In this document: piece after piece, positions 52,656 to 61,320 of the stretch
Layout: every line of letters starts with the position of its first letter
Position numbering within the stretch: position 1 is the first letter of the stretch
DNA from: CAVSNH01 sp963729275
GTDB taxonomy: Bacteria > Actinomycetota > Acidimicrobiia > Acidimicrobiales > RAAP-2
Direction of reading: 5' to 3'
DNA: 64,000 nt
Assembly (NCBI GenBank): GCA_963729275.1
Contig: CAVSNH010000013.1
Coordinates: 744,001-808,000, forward strand
Position numbers and translations under genes: made by a program
Notes under the pieces: model-generated
Seen by the model: the letters and a program-made list of their open reading frames with translations, nothing else
What the model was told of the DNA's origin: nothing
The model's database searches: none

Positions 52656-53119
52656 GCCCCGCTCCGGGCCGAGGCCCGGCGCCGGGCGCCGGGGATCTCG
52701 AGCGGTGTGGGCGACTGGGCCTCGTGCGGATGATCGGGCCCGGCATAGACCTTGAGCTTGGTCACGAGGTGGCGACCCAGGCGGTTCTTCGGCAGCATCC
52801 CGCGAACGGCGTTGCGCACCACTTCCTCGGGGCGGGTCTCGAGTAGGTCCCGGTAGCGGGTGGCGGTCAACCCGCCCGGATACCCGCTGTGCCGGTAGGC
52901 CAACTTCTGGTCGGCCTTGCCCGACGTCAGCACCACCTTGGCGGCGTTGACCACGATCACGTGGTCGCCGACGTCGGCATGGGGGGCGAACTGGGGCTTG
53001 TGCTTTCCGCGAAGCACCGAGGCCACCGTCGTGGCCAAGCGGCCCAGGACGAGGCCGTCGGCATCCACGATGTGCCAGGCGTGGATGACCTCGTCGGGCT
53101 TCGGTGAGTAGGTCCGCAC
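52652..53119 (-). CDS. rplM: Large ribosomal subunit protein uL13
   Basis: The 155-residue protein has VRTYSPKPDEVIHAWHIVDA, GRLATTVASVLRGKHKP, YRHSGYPGG, GMLPKNRLGR and LKVYAGPDHPHEAQ, all L13 signatures. The GTG at 53119 has AGAAGGAA just upstream. It is cotranscribed with rpsI. The 244-base leader up to truA contains a small stable hairpin. Confidence 0.97.
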   Translation of the reverse strand: MRTYSPKPDEVIHAWHIVDADGLVLGRLATTVASVLRGKHKPQFAPHADVGDHVIVVNAAKVVLTSGKADQKLAYRHSGYPGGLTATRYRDLLETRPEEVVRNAVRGMLPKNRLGRHLVTKLKVYAGPDHPHEAQSPTPLEIPGARRRASARSGA

Positions 53120-53213
53120 GATGTTCCTTCTTGTTCCTTCGTCTGTGGGCGATCGTCGCCCTCGGTTGCTGATGGCCGCTCGGTCGGCCCCGGGGTTCGT
53201 GCCGGTCGGCTGT

Positions 53214-53233
53214 CGTGCCCGTCCCCGGGCACG
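53214..53233 (-). other. Hairpin with GGGA loop in the rplM leader
   Basis: Read on the minus strand, CGTGCCCG and CGGGCACG form an eight-base-pair stem closed by GGGA, a GNRA-type tetraloop. It lies 95-114 bases upstream of the rplM start. Ribosomal protein operons are often controlled by leader structures. Nothing else in 53120-53363 is recognisable. Confidence 0.5.
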
Positions 53234-53363
53234 CCGGCGCGTCCCGACTGGTCGGCGGTCCCCTCGGTGACTGCCTTGTCGGGCAGAGAAGCCCGAATGG
53301 CAGGCACAACAGAATAGGCGTCCCGGGGCACCGGCGGCAAACCGTCCCGTGGACGCGCTCCGG

Positions 53364-54230
53364 TCAATAGTGCACCCCGACCAGGGCCAATCCGTGAGGC
53401 GGGGCCGGTTGAGAGGCCTGGCTCCGGTCGCACGAGCGCAGGATCCACACCACGTCGGATGCCCGCCGTCGGCCTCGCCCGACGTCGACCAGGGTGCCCA
53501 CCAGCGAGCGGACCATCCGGTGGCAGAAGGCGTTGGCCTTGATCTCGAAGGAAAGGAGGTCGCCGACCGCGGGAGCGAGGGGCGGGGCGGTGCCCGGGTC
53601 ATTGGTCGCCCCGCTCGGCGGCCGGGTCGGGTCTCCGAGCCGCGACCAGCGGGCGTCAATGACGCGGCGGACGAGGGGCACGTCCGGGGCCGTTCCCGGG
53701 GGCCGCCGGCAGAAGGCCCGGAAGTCATGCTCGCCGATCAAGGCGTCGGCCCCGGCGGCCATGGCTCGCAGGTCGAGGGGATCGCTCACGTGCCAGGCCA
53801 GATGGGCGAGGAGGGGGTCGGCCACCGGGGCGTTGACCACCAGGTAGCGATAGCAGCGGGAGCGGGCTGAACGACGGGCGTCAAAGCCGGGCTCGGCCAC
53901 CTGCGCCTCGCGCACCACGATGGCCGGCGCCAACTGGCTGTTGCACGACCGGACCAGGGCCGCCGGCTCGAGCCGGTCACTGGCCTCGGCCGCCAGGTCG
54001 AAGTGGACCACCTGGTCGAGGGCATGCACGCCGCTGTCGGTGCGCCCGGCACAGGTGAGGGCGACCGGTGCCCGGGCCACCCGGGCGAGGGCCTGGCTGA
54101 GCGTCCCGGCCACCGTGCGTGTGCCGTCATTGTCGGCGAAGCCGTGGAACCCCGTCCCGTCGTAGGCCAACCGCAGGCGCCACCGCACGGTCCCGGCGCC
54201 GGGCCCCCCGGCGTCGGGGGGCGAGCTCAC
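53364..54230 (-). CDS. truA: tRNA pseudouridine(38-40) synthase
   Basis: The 288-residue enzyme has LRLAYDGTGFHGFA and the catalytic aspartate in AGRTDSGVHALDQVVHF, then SARSRCYRYLV and KANAFCHRMVRSLVGTL. It modifies the anticodon stem of several tRNAs. A Gly/Pro/Ala insert of about 20 residues lies before GDLLSFEIKAN. The GTG at 54230 overlaps the rplQ stop (GTGA), as in the actinobacterial order rpoA-rplQ-truA. Confidence 0.96.
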   Translation of the reverse strand: MSSPPDAGGPGAGTVRWRLRLAYDGTGFHGFADNDGTRTVAGTLSQALARVARAPVALTCAGRTDSGVHALDQVVHFDLAAEASDRLEPAALVRSCNSQLAPAIVVREAQVAEPGFDARRSARSRCYRYLVVNAPVADPLLAHLAWHVSDPLDLRAMAAGADALIGEHDFRAFCRRPPGTAPDVPLVRRVIDARWSRLGDPTRPPSGATNDPGTAPPLAPAVGDLLSFEIKANAFCHRMVRSLVGTLVDVGRGRRRASDVVWILRSCDRSQASQPAPPHGLALVGVHY

Positions 54231-54580
54231 ACCAGTTCGATGCGGGCCATCGGGGCGTTGTCGCCCGGACGCGGGCCGAGCTTGAGGATGCGGGTGTAGC
54301 CCCCGGGCCGGTCGACATAGCGAGGCCCGATCTCCTCGAACAACCGGTGGGCCATGTCCTTGTCCCGGATCAGGGCCACCACCTGGCGTTGACGGGCGAC
54401 CCCACCTTTGGCGGCCGCAGTGATGACCTTCTCGGCCACCGGCCGCAGCGCCTTGGCCTTGGCCTCGGTGGTCACCAGGTACTCGGCGGCGATCAACGAC
54501 GCCACCAGGTTGCCCATCATGGCCTTCTGGTGGGCGGCGCTCCCACCCATCCGCCGGCCCTTCTTCGGGATGCCGAGCAC
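54227..54580 (-). CDS. rplQ: Large ribosomal subunit protein bL17
   Basis: The 117-residue protein has GSAAHQKAMMGNLVASLI, TTEAKAKALRPVAEKVIT and the C-terminal RPGGYTRILKLGPRPGDNAPMARIELV. The opening MLGIPKKGRRMGG is slightly different from the common form. It starts with GTG at 54580, 11 bases after rpoA. Confidence 0.97.
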   Translation of the reverse strand: MLGIPKKGRRMGGSAAHQKAMMGNLVASLIAAEYLVTTEAKAKALRPVAEKVITAAAKGGVARQRQVVALIRDKDMAHRLFEEIGPRYVDRPGGYTRILKLGPRPGDNAPMARIELV

Positions 54581-54591
54581 GAGCCCGCCCC

Positions 54592-55530
54592 TTAGTCCTT
54601 GACCCGCAGCGAGAGGCCGCGCTCGTCGAGCTTCTGGAGCACCTCGTCGAGCGACTTCTGGCCGAAGTTGGTGATGTTGAGCAGGTCGTCGAGGGTGCGG
54701 TCGACCAGCTCGCCGATGGTGTTGATCTGCGCCCGCTTGAGGCAGTTGCGCGGGCGCTCGGTCAAGTCGAGGTCCTCGATGCGCAAGTCGAGGTCGGGTG
54801 AGCCGGTGCCCACCGTGCCGACCTCACCGAGCTCGAGGCCCATGGGCTCTTCCTCGAGGTCGGCCACCAGGCCGACCAGCGTGCGCAGCGTGTCGCCGGC
54901 CGAGGCCAGGGCCTCGCGGGGGGAAACGGACCCGTCGGTCTCGATGTCGAGGACCAGTCGGTCGAAGTCGGTCGACTGCTCGACCCGGACCGGCTCCACG
55001 GTGAAGGCCACCCGCCGCACGGGCGAGAAGATGGCGTCGACCGGGATGACCCCGATGGTGCTCGAGCGCTTGTTCTTGTCGGCCGACAGGTAGCCGCGGC
55101 CCCGCTCCACGGTGAGGTCGACGGCCAGGCGTCCTTTGGAGTTGAGCGACGCGATGTGCTGGGCCGGGTTGAGCACCTCGACGTCCGCGGTGACCTGCAG
55201 GTCGCCGGCGGTCACGTCGCCCGGGCCGCGCTTGTCGATACGGACGGTGACCGGCTCGTCGGCGTGCACCCGCAGGAGCACGTCCTTCAGGTTGAGGATG
55301 AGGTCGGTCACATCCTCTTTGACCCCCGGCAGGGTCGTGAACTCGTGGAGGGCTTCATCGAAGCGGACCTGGGTGATGGCGGCGCCGGGGATGGAGGAGA
55401 GGAGCGTGCGCCGCAGCGAGTTCCCCAGGGTGTGGCCGAAGCCGGGATCGAGCGGGCCCACGGCGAACTGCTGCCGGTTGTCCTCCTCCTCGGTGACGGT
55501 CTCGACGGTCGGTCGCTGGATGATGAGCAT
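54592..55530 (-). CDS. rpoA: RNA polymerase alpha subunit
   Basis: The 312-residue subunit has the dimerisation domain (FAVGPLDPGFGHTLGNSLRR, LLSSIPGAAITQVRFD) and the C-terminal domain that binds UP elements and activators (RPRNCLKRAQINTIGELVDR, FGQKSLDEVLQKL). It starts MLIIQRP, usual in actinobacteria. A 140-base gap with a small GGCGCA/TGCGCC hairpin separates it from rpsD. Confidence 0.98.
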   Translation of the reverse strand: MLIIQRPTVETVTEEEDNRQQFAVGPLDPGFGHTLGNSLRRTLLSSIPGAAITQVRFDEALHEFTTLPGVKEDVTDLILNLKDVLLRVHADEPVTVRIDKRGPGDVTAGDLQVTADVEVLNPAQHIASLNSKGRLAVDLTVERGRGYLSADKNKRSSTIGVIPVDAIFSPVRRVAFTVEPVRVEQSTDFDRLVLDIETDGSVSPREALASAGDTLRTLVGLVADLEEEPMGLELGEVGTVGTGSPDLDLRIEDLDLTERPRNCLKRAQINTIGELVDRTLDDLLNITNFGQKSLDEVLQKLDERGLSLRVKD

Positions 55531-55670
55531 GGCGATCCTTGCTTCCTCGGGCTGTTGGGCAGTCGTCTCGGTGCGAGTGCGGTGTGCGGGTGTGCGGTTG
55601 TCGGTCTGGGGTCGAACGTCTCGGGCCGTCCGGGGCGCACCGTGCGCCGCCGGGCCGGTGTGGCCAGGAG

Positions 55671-56318
55671 CTACTTCGAGTAGAGCTCCACGATGAGCTG
55701 CTCCTGGACAGGCTCGTCGATGTGCTCCCGCAGCGGGAGCGAGAACACCTTGACCTCGAAGGGGTCCCCCACCCTCTCCAACCAGGGCGGGAGCTGCCGG
55801 TCGAGGGTGTCCATGTTACGGCGGACGTGGAAGATCTCCCGCGCCGAGGGCTTGAGGGTGACCACGTCACCCTGCCGTAGGCGGTAGCTCGGGATGGTCA
55901 CCCGCTTGCCGTTGACGAGCACGTGGCCGTGCCGTACCAGCTGGCGGGCCTGGGCCCGGCTGGCGCCCCAACCGGTCCGGAAGGTCACGTTGTCGAGGCG
56001 CAGCTCCAGCATGCGCAGCAGGTTCTCGCCGGTGATGCCCGGGGCCCGGCTGGCCTCGACGTAGAGGTTGTGGAACTGGCGCTCGAGCAGGCCGTAGATG
56101 CGGCGGGCCTTCTGCTTCTCGCGCAGCTGCCCCAGGTACTCCGAGCCTTGGCGCATGCGGTCGCGGCCGTGCTCGCCTGGCGGATAGGCCCGGCTGTGAC
56201 GGTCGGTGACCGCCTCGGAGACGGGGCACTTCATGGAGTAGCAGCGCTCGCCCTTCAAGAAGAGCTTGGTGCGCTCACGCCGGCAGAGCCGGCAAACGGG
56301 TCCGGTGTAGCGGGCCAT
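55671..56318 (-). CDS. rpsD: Small ribosomal subunit protein uS4, zinc-binding form
   Basis: The 215-residue S4 has four cysteines (CRLCRRERTKLFLKGERCYS and KCP) near the N-terminus, the C+ form. The S4 RNA-binding domain is SRAQARQLVRHGHVLVNGKRV. It nucleates 30S assembly. The length is typical. It follows rpsK by 21 bases. Confidence 0.97.
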   Translation of the reverse strand: MARYTGPVCRLCRRERTKLFLKGERCYSMKCPVSEAVTDRHSRAYPPGEHGRDRMRQGSEYLGQLREKQKARRIYGLLERQFHNLYVEASRAPGITGENLLRMLELRLDNVTFRTGWGASRAQARQLVRHGHVLVNGKRVTIPSYRLRQGDVVTLKPSAREIFHVRRNMDTLDRQLPPWLERVGDPFEVKVFSLPLREHIDEPVQEQLIVELYSK

Positions 56319-56339
56319 GGTTCCTCGAGTCCCCTTCGC

Positions 56340-56747
56340 CTAGACCCGGCGCCGCTTCTTGGGGCGGCAGCCGTTGTGCGGGATGGGGGTCACGTCCTTG
56401 ATGCCGGCCACCTCGATGCCGGCAGCGGCGAGGGACCGAATGGCCGTCTCCCGACCGGAGCCGGGGCCCCGGACGAGTACGTCGACCCGGCGCACGCCGT
56501 GCTCCATGGCCTTGCGGGCGCACTGCTCGGCGGCCAGCTGGGCGGCGAAGGGGGTCGACTTGCGCGATCCCTTGAAGCCCACGTTGCCGGCCGACGCCCA
56601 GGCCAGCACGTTCCCCTCCGGATCGGAGATGGTCACGATGGTGTTGTTGAACGAGCTCTTGATGTGGGCCACCCCGAAGCTCACGTTCTTGCGCTCGCGC
56701 TTGCGGGGACGACGGGCGGCACCGCCCGCCTTGGTGGGCTTGGGCAT
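56340..56747 (-). CDS. rpsK: Small ribosomal subunit protein uS11
   Basis: The 135-residue protein has GVAHIKSSFNNTIVTISD, GSRKSTPFAAQLAAE, and the C-terminal TPIPHNGCRPKKRRRV. It lines the 30S platform and the mRNA path. The start follows the rpsM stop directly. Confidence 0.98.
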   Translation of the reverse strand: MPKPTKAGGAARRPRKRERKNVSFGVAHIKSSFNNTIVTISDPEGNVLAWASAGNVGFKGSRKSTPFAAQLAAEQCARKAMEHGVRRVDVLVRGPGSGRETAIRSLAAAGIEVAGIKDVTPIPHNGCRPKKRRRV

Positions 56748-57125
56748 CTACTTGCGCACCTTCTTCTTGCCGGCCACCGTCTTCTTCGGGCCCTTGCGGG
56801 TCCGGGCGTTGGTGTGGGTTCGCTGGCCGTGGACGGGCAGGCCCTTGCGATGGCGGATGCCCTGGTAGCAGCCGATCTCCATCTTGCGCTTGATGTCCTG
56901 GGAGACGTCGCGGCGGAGGTCTCCCTCAACCTGCAGGTTCGAGTCGATGTAGTTGCGCAGACGCGTCACCTCCTCGTCGGTGAGGTCACGCACCCGCGTG
57001 TCGGGGCTCGTGCTGGTAGCGGCGCACACCCGCTGGGCGGTAGTGCGGCCGATGCCGAAGATGTAGGTGAGGGAGATCTCCAGTCGCTTCTCGCGCGGGA
57101 TGTCCACACCGGAGATGCGGGCCAT
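56748..57125 (-). CDS. rpsM: Small ribosomal subunit protein uS13
   Basis: The 125-residue protein has MARISGVDIPREKRLEISLTY, GIGRTTAQRVC, and the basic C-terminus ARTRKGPKKTVAGKKKVRK. It contacts the 50S at the subunit interface. It is preceded by rpmJ and followed at once by rpsK. Confidence 0.98.
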   Translation of the reverse strand: MARISGVDIPREKRLEISLTYIFGIGRTTAQRVCAATSTSPDTRVRDLTDEEVTRLRNYIDSNLQVEGDLRRDVSQDIKRKMEIGCYQGIRHRKGLPVHGQRTHTNARTRKGPKKTVAGKKKVRK

Positions 57126-57202
57126 GCGTGGGGTCCTTTACTTTCCTGTGCTCGGTCCTGGGTACTGATTGGTGATCGAGGTCATGGGGGCGCCGCCGGT
57201 CC

Positions 57203-57316
57203 TCAACCCTGGCGCTGCTTGTGGCGCGGGTTCTCGCAGATGACAAGGATCCGCCGGTTGCGGCGGATGACCTTGCACTTCTCGCACATCGGCTTCACGC
57301 TCGGTCGCACCTTCAT
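57203..57316 (-). CDS. rpmJ: Large ribosomal subunit protein bL36
   Basis: The 37-residue protein MKVRPSVKPMCEKCKVIRRN... has the zinc ligands Cys11, Cys14, Cys27 and His32, and ends NPRHKQRQG. It is the zinc form. It sits between infA and rpsM, the standard place. The ATG is at 57316. Confidence 0.97.
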   Translation of the reverse strand: MKVRPSVKPMCEKCKVIRRNRRILVICENPRHKQRQG

Positions 57317-57407
57317 CGTCTCGTCCTGTTCTCTCCTGCGGTTGCTGCCATTGCCTTCGGACCATCCCGGCCCGACGCCCGCCGTCTCTCCGCCCCCGCC
57401 CTGCGCC

Positions 57408-57632
57408 TCACTTGTAGCGGTAGGTGATCCGCCCACGAGCCAGGTCGTAGGGGGTGATCTCCACCTGCACCCGGTCGCCCGGCAGGATGCGAATGCGGTG
57501 CATCCGCATCTTCCCCGAGCTGTGGGCCAGAACCTTGTGGCCGTTCTCCAGCTCGACTCGGAACATGGCGTTGGGCAGGGGTTCGACCACCGTTCCTTCC
57601 AGCACGATGGCGTCTTCCTTGGGCTTGGGCAG
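57408..57632 (-). CDS. infA: Translation initiation factor IF-1, probable CTG start
   Basis: The 74-residue OB-fold factor contains EGTVVEPLPNAMFRVELENG and GKMRMHRIRILPGDRVQVEI, ending RGRITYRYK. The first ATG/GTG/TTG codon in frame is the GTG at 57605, which would remove nine residues of the usual N-terminus. Upstream, a CTG at 57632 follows GAGGAG by six bases and gives MPKPKEDAIVLEGTVVE, matching the normal 72-74 length. An in-frame stop lies ten codons before it, with no other start between. CTG initiation is therefore the best reading. Confidence 0.93.
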   Translation of the reverse strand: MPKPKEDAIVLEGTVVEPLPNAMFRVELENGHKVLAHSSGKMRMHRIRILPGDRVQVEITPYDLARGRITYRYK

Positions 57633-57856
57633 GTGATTCTCCTCGATCGATCTCGTTCTTCAGCCGGGGCTGAACCGGCGCCCGTCCACCGGACGAGCCG
57701 GCGGCGTGCGGGTCGCCCACGGGGCACACCAGAGGAGCGCCACGGAGAGCGGGGTCAGCCGCCACCGCACAGCCGTGGCAACCGGCAGACCATTGTAGCT
57801 GCCTGGGCGGCGATTGCCACCCCACTTGGCGCCGGGCCCGCCACCGTCCGCCCTGG

Positions 57857-58600
57857 TCAGAGCACGGTGAACACTTCGGGGCCGTCGTCGGTCACCGCGA
57901 TGGTGTGCTCGAAGTGGGCCGACAGCCTCCCGTCGGCCGTGACCACGCTCCAGCCGTCGTCGAGGAGGCGGGTGCCCGGACCGCCGGCGTTGACCATCGG
58001 CTCGACGGCAAAGACCATGCCCGACTTGAGCGTGGGACCCGGCGTCCCCGGCCAGTAATTCGGGACCTGGGGCTCCTCGTGCATGGCCGTGCCGATGCCG
58101 TGGCCCACGTACTCCCGCACGACCGAGAAGCCGGCCCCCTCGGCCACCTCCTGGACGGCCCGGCCGACCTCGTGGAGCCGGTTGCCCGGCCGCAGCTGCT
58201 CGATGCCGGCGGCCAGGCTGGCCTCGGTGGCGGCCATGAGGCGGACGGCCTCATCGGAGACCTCCCCCACCCCCACCGTGTAGGCGGCGTCCCCGTGGTA
58301 GCCCTCGACGATGGCCCCGCAGTCGACCGAGATGATGTCCCCCTCCTCCAGGACGACGTCGTCGGCGGGGATGCCGTGGACGATCATGGAGTTGGGCGAC
58401 GTGCACACCGTGGCCGGGAAGCCGTGGTAGTTGAGGAAGTTGGAGGCGGCCCCCCGGCGGGCCAGCACCTCCCGGGCCACCCGGTCGATGTCCATGGTCG
58501 TCGCCCCCGGCTTGATGACGGCCCGGGTGGCCTCGTGGATCTCGGCCACCACCCGCCCGGCCTTGCGCATCTTGGCCAGCTCACCCGGGTTTCGCCTCAT
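57857..58600 (-). CDS. map: Methionine aminopeptidase, type I
   Basis: The 247-residue metalloenzyme removes N-terminal Met. It has NYHGFPATVCTSPNSMIVHGIP, the metal ligands in ISVDCGAIVEGYHGDAAYT, VREYVGHGIGTAMHEEPQVPN, MVFAVEPMV, and the final EHTIAVTDDGPEV. The ATG at 58600 overlaps the adk stop (ATGA). The secY-adk-map-infA order is conserved. Confidence 0.97.
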   Translation of the reverse strand: MRRNPGELAKMRKAGRVVAEIHEATRAVIKPGATTMDIDRVAREVLARRGAASNFLNYHGFPATVCTSPNSMIVHGIPADDVVLEEGDIISVDCGAIVEGYHGDAAYTVGVGEVSDEAVRLMAATEASLAAGIEQLRPGNRLHEVGRAVQEVAEGAGFSVVREYVGHGIGTAMHEEPQVPNYWPGTPGPTLKSGMVFAVEPMVNAGGPGTRLLDDGWSVVTADGRLSAHFEHTIAVTDDGPEVFTVL

Positions 58601-59271
58601 AGCCCCACCTGCCTCTGCCGCCGCTGCTCGATGGCCCTGATCATCCGGCGGGTGACGGCGTCGGGCGTCCCGGTGCCGGCCACCTTGGCCAGTTGGCTGC
58701 GCTCCTCGTACCAGGCGATGAGGGGGGCGGTCTGGCGCTCGTAGAGCTCGAGCCGGCGGGAGATGGCCTCTACCGAGTCGTCCTCCCGCTGGATGACCTC
58801 GCCGCCGCAGACGTCGCAACTCCAGTTGATGAGCGGGGGGTTGGACGTCGAGTAGTTGGCCCCGCAGTCGACACACACCCGACGGGCGGCCAGGCGTCGC
58901 AGGACGATCCTGGTGTCGATCTCGATGTCGATGGCCAGGTCGAGGTCGAGGGGGCCGATGATCTTGGCCAAGCGCTCGGCCTGGCCCACCGTGCGCGGGC
59001 AGCCGTCGAGCACGAACCCTCGGGCCCGGACGTCGCTCTCCTGGAGTCGCTCGGTCACCATCTCCATGATCAGGTCGTCGCCCAACAGCTCACCTCGATC
59101 CATGATGTCCTTGGCCTTCTCACCGAGGGCCGTCCCCTCCTTGACGGCAGCCCGCAGCATGTCCCCGGTCGAGACGTGGGGAACGACGTAATGGTGCGAC
59201 AGGCGCACGCACTGGGTGCCCTTCCCCGCCCCTTGCTTGCCGAGGACGACGAGCCTCGCTCCTGGTACCAC
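58597..59271 (-). CDS. adk: Adenylate kinase
   Basis: The 224-residue enzyme has the P-loop VVLGKQGAGKGTQ, STGDMLRAAVK, and DGCPRTVGQAERL. The LID holds a zinc site with CVDC and CDVC. The P-loop starts GKQGAGKG instead of the usual GPPGAGKG, a small change. It starts with a GTG at 59271 that directly follows the secY stop. Confidence 0.95.
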   Translation of the reverse strand: MVPGARLVVLGKQGAGKGTQCVRLSHHYVVPHVSTGDMLRAAVKEGTALGEKAKDIMDRGELLGDDLIMEMVTERLQESDVRARGFVLDGCPRTVGQAERLAKIIGPLDLDLAIDIEIDTRIVLRRLAARRVCVDCGANYSTSNPPLINWSCDVCGGEVIQREDDSVEAISRRLELYERQTAPLIAWYEERSQLAKVAGTGTPDAVTRRMIRAIEQRRQRQVGL

Positions 59272-60564
59272 CTACTTGAGAAAGCCCTCGTAGTTCCGCA
59301 TCATGAGCTGACTGTCGATCTGCTTCATGGTCTCGAGGGCCACACCGGTGGCAATGAGCAGGGTGGTCCCGAAGTAGGGGTAGCCGGTGATGTGCCAGGC
59401 GGACATGAGCAGCGACGGCACGACAGCCACCCCGCCGAGGAACAAGGCACCCGGCCAGGTGATCCGGTTGAGGATGTGGGCGAGATAGCGCTCGGTGGGC
59501 GGCCCGGGCCGGATGCCCGGGATGTAGCCACCCTGTTTTCGGATGATGTCGGCCTGCTGGTGGGGGTCGAAGGCCACGTACACATAGAAGAAGGTGAAGA
59601 GCAGGATGAAGAAGAAGTACACGAAGATGTAGAAGAGGCTGGTCGGCGTCACGTTGTTGTTGACCCAGAGCCGGAAGGTGGACGACGGGATCACGTTCGA
59701 CAAGAGAATCGGGATGTAGAGCACCGAGCTGGCGAAGATGATCGGGATCACGCCCGACTGGTTGACCTTGAGCGGGATGTAGGTGCTCGATCCCCCGTAC
59801 ATCTTCCGTCCCACCACTCGCTTGGCGAATGTGACCGGGATCCTCCGCTGGCCTTGGTCCACGAAGACGATGGTCACGAGCAGGACCAGCGAGACGAAGA
59901 GGATGACCCCGAAGCGGAGCCGGCCTCCCTCTTGGAGGACGATGTTCATGCCGTTCGGGATGCCGGCCACCACGTTGGCGAAGATGAGGATGGACATCCC
60001 CTGGCCGATGCCCCGCTGGGTGATGAGCTCGGCTAGCCACATGACGAAGGCCGTCCCGGCGGTCAGGGTCATGACGATGAAAGCCGCCCGCCACAGCGAG
60101 TAGTTGAGGATGAGGTCCGGCGTCGTGTTCGAGCCGAACAGGCCGCCACCACCCTTGTGGAACAGGTAGACGAGCCCGGTCGACTGCATGAGGGCGAGAG
60201 CGACGGTGAGGTAGCGGGTCGTCTGGGTCAGCTTCTTCTGCCCGATCGCCCCCTGGTCGCGCCACTCCTCGAGCTTGGGGATCACCGTGGCCAGCAGCTG
60301 GATGATGATGCTCGAGGTGATGTACGGCATGATCCCGAGGCCGAAGACGGCCATCCGGGTCAGCGCCCCGCCGGAGAAGAGGTTGAGGAAGCCGAGAACG
60401 CCCGAGGATTTCGCCGCCGCCGTGAGCTGAGCCACCTTGGTGAAGTTGACGAACGGCACCGGCACGTTGGCGCCGAACTGATAGAGGGCGATGATGGTAA
60501 GGGTGAACAGGACCTTCTTGCGGAGGTCGGGGATCCGGAAGATGTTGGCCAGGCTGGCGAGCAT
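59272..60564 (-). CDS. secY: Protein translocase subunit SecY
   Basis: The 430-residue channel protein has ten hydrophobic segments and the SecY signatures GANVPVPFVN, VFGLGIMPYITSSIIIQLL, and GVIPIIFASSVL. It forms the Sec pore with SecE. It starts MLASLANIFRIPDLRKK with ATG at 60564, 32 bases after rplO. Confidence 0.97.
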   Translation of the reverse strand: MLASLANIFRIPDLRKKVLFTLTIIALYQFGANVPVPFVNFTKVAQLTAAAKSSGVLGFLNLFSGGALTRMAVFGLGIMPYITSSIIIQLLATVIPKLEEWRDQGAIGQKKLTQTTRYLTVALALMQSTGLVYLFHKGGGGLFGSNTTPDLILNYSLWRAAFIVMTLTAGTAFVMWLAELITQRGIGQGMSILIFANVVAGIPNGMNIVLQEGGRLRFGVILFVSLVLLVTIVFVDQGQRRIPVTFAKRVVGRKMYGGSSTYIPLKVNQSGVIPIIFASSVLYIPILLSNVIPSSTFRLWVNNNVTPTSLFYIFVYFFFILLFTFFYVYVAFDPHQQADIIRKQGGYIPGIRPGPPTERYLAHILNRITWPGALFLGGVAVVPSLLMSAWHITGYPYFGTTLLIATGVALETMKQIDSQLMMRNYEGFLK

Positions 60565-60596
60565 GGGTCTCCTCGACGCCGCGGAGGCTGCCGATG

Positions 60597-61085
60597 CTAC
60601 CGGTTGGTGAGGGCGTTGCCCTTGGCCGGCGGGCGCCCGCCACCGAAGGGTGGCGGCACGACAACCGTCGTTCCGCCGGCGCCACGGATGCCCGCTTCGG
60701 CCGTCTTGGAAAAGGCGTGCGCATGCACGGTGAGGGCCTTCGTCAGCGTCCCTCCACCCAGCACTTTGACCAGTTCGCCCCGCTTGGCCAGCCCATTCTT
60801 GGCGTATCCGTCGATGTCGACGACGTTGTCCTCGAGCTGCTCGAGGGCGGACAGGTTGACCGGGGTGTACTCGACCCGGAAGGGGTTCTTGAACCCCCGG
60901 AGCTTGGGGATACGTTGCATGAGCTGCAACTGCCCGCCTTCGAACCCCATCGGGATGGTGTCGCGGGCACCCTGGCCCTTCGATCCCCGGCCTGCGGTCT
61001 TGCCGCCCTTGCCGCCGATGCCGCGCCCGACACGGCGCCGGGGCTTGGTCGAACCCCGGGGGGGTCGGAGGTCGTGGACCTTCAT
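60597..61085 (-). CDS. rplO: Large ribosomal subunit protein uL15
   Basis: The 162-residue protein has the Gly-rich GRGIGGKGGKTAGRGSKGQGA, GFEGGQLQLMQRIPKLRGFK, and VHAHAFSKTAEAGIRGAGG. It is slightly longer than the usual 147, with a Pro-rich tail. It follows rpmD by seven bases. Confidence 0.97.
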   Translation of the reverse strand: MKVHDLRPPRGSTKPRRRVGRGIGGKGGKTAGRGSKGQGARDTIPMGFEGGQLQLMQRIPKLRGFKNPFRVEYTPVNLSALEQLEDNVVDIDGYAKNGLAKRGELVKVLGGGTLTKALTVHAHAFSKTAEAGIRGAGGTTVVVPPPFGGGRPPAKGNALTNR

Positions 61086-61092
61086 CGCTGGA

Positions 61093-61320
61093 TCAGCCTT
61101 TCTCGGGCTCGGTGGCCGGGGTCACGTCGACCAGGTGCGGGACGCGGGCCAGCATCCCACGGATCTCCGGGCGATCGGGTAGCACGTTGGTGCGTCCGAT
61201 CCCCCGCAGCCCGAGGGCTCGCAGCGTCCCGCGGTGCTTGGGCTTGGTCCCGATGGCCGATCGCACCTGTGTGACCTTGAGCCAGGTGACGTCGTCCTTG
61301 GCCGGCGTGCGGCGCGGCAC
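61093..61320 (-). CDS. rpmD: Large ribosomal subunit protein uL30
   Basis: The 75-residue protein has LKVTQVRSAIGTKPKHRGTL, ALGLRGIGRTNVLPDRPEIRG and ARVPHLVDV, all L30. The GTG at 61320 is directly adjacent to the rpsE stop. Confidence 0.95.
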   Translation of the reverse strand: MPRRTPAKDDVTWLKVTQVRSAIGTKPKHRGTLRALGLRGIGRTNVLPDRPEIRGMLARVPHLVDVTPATEPEKG

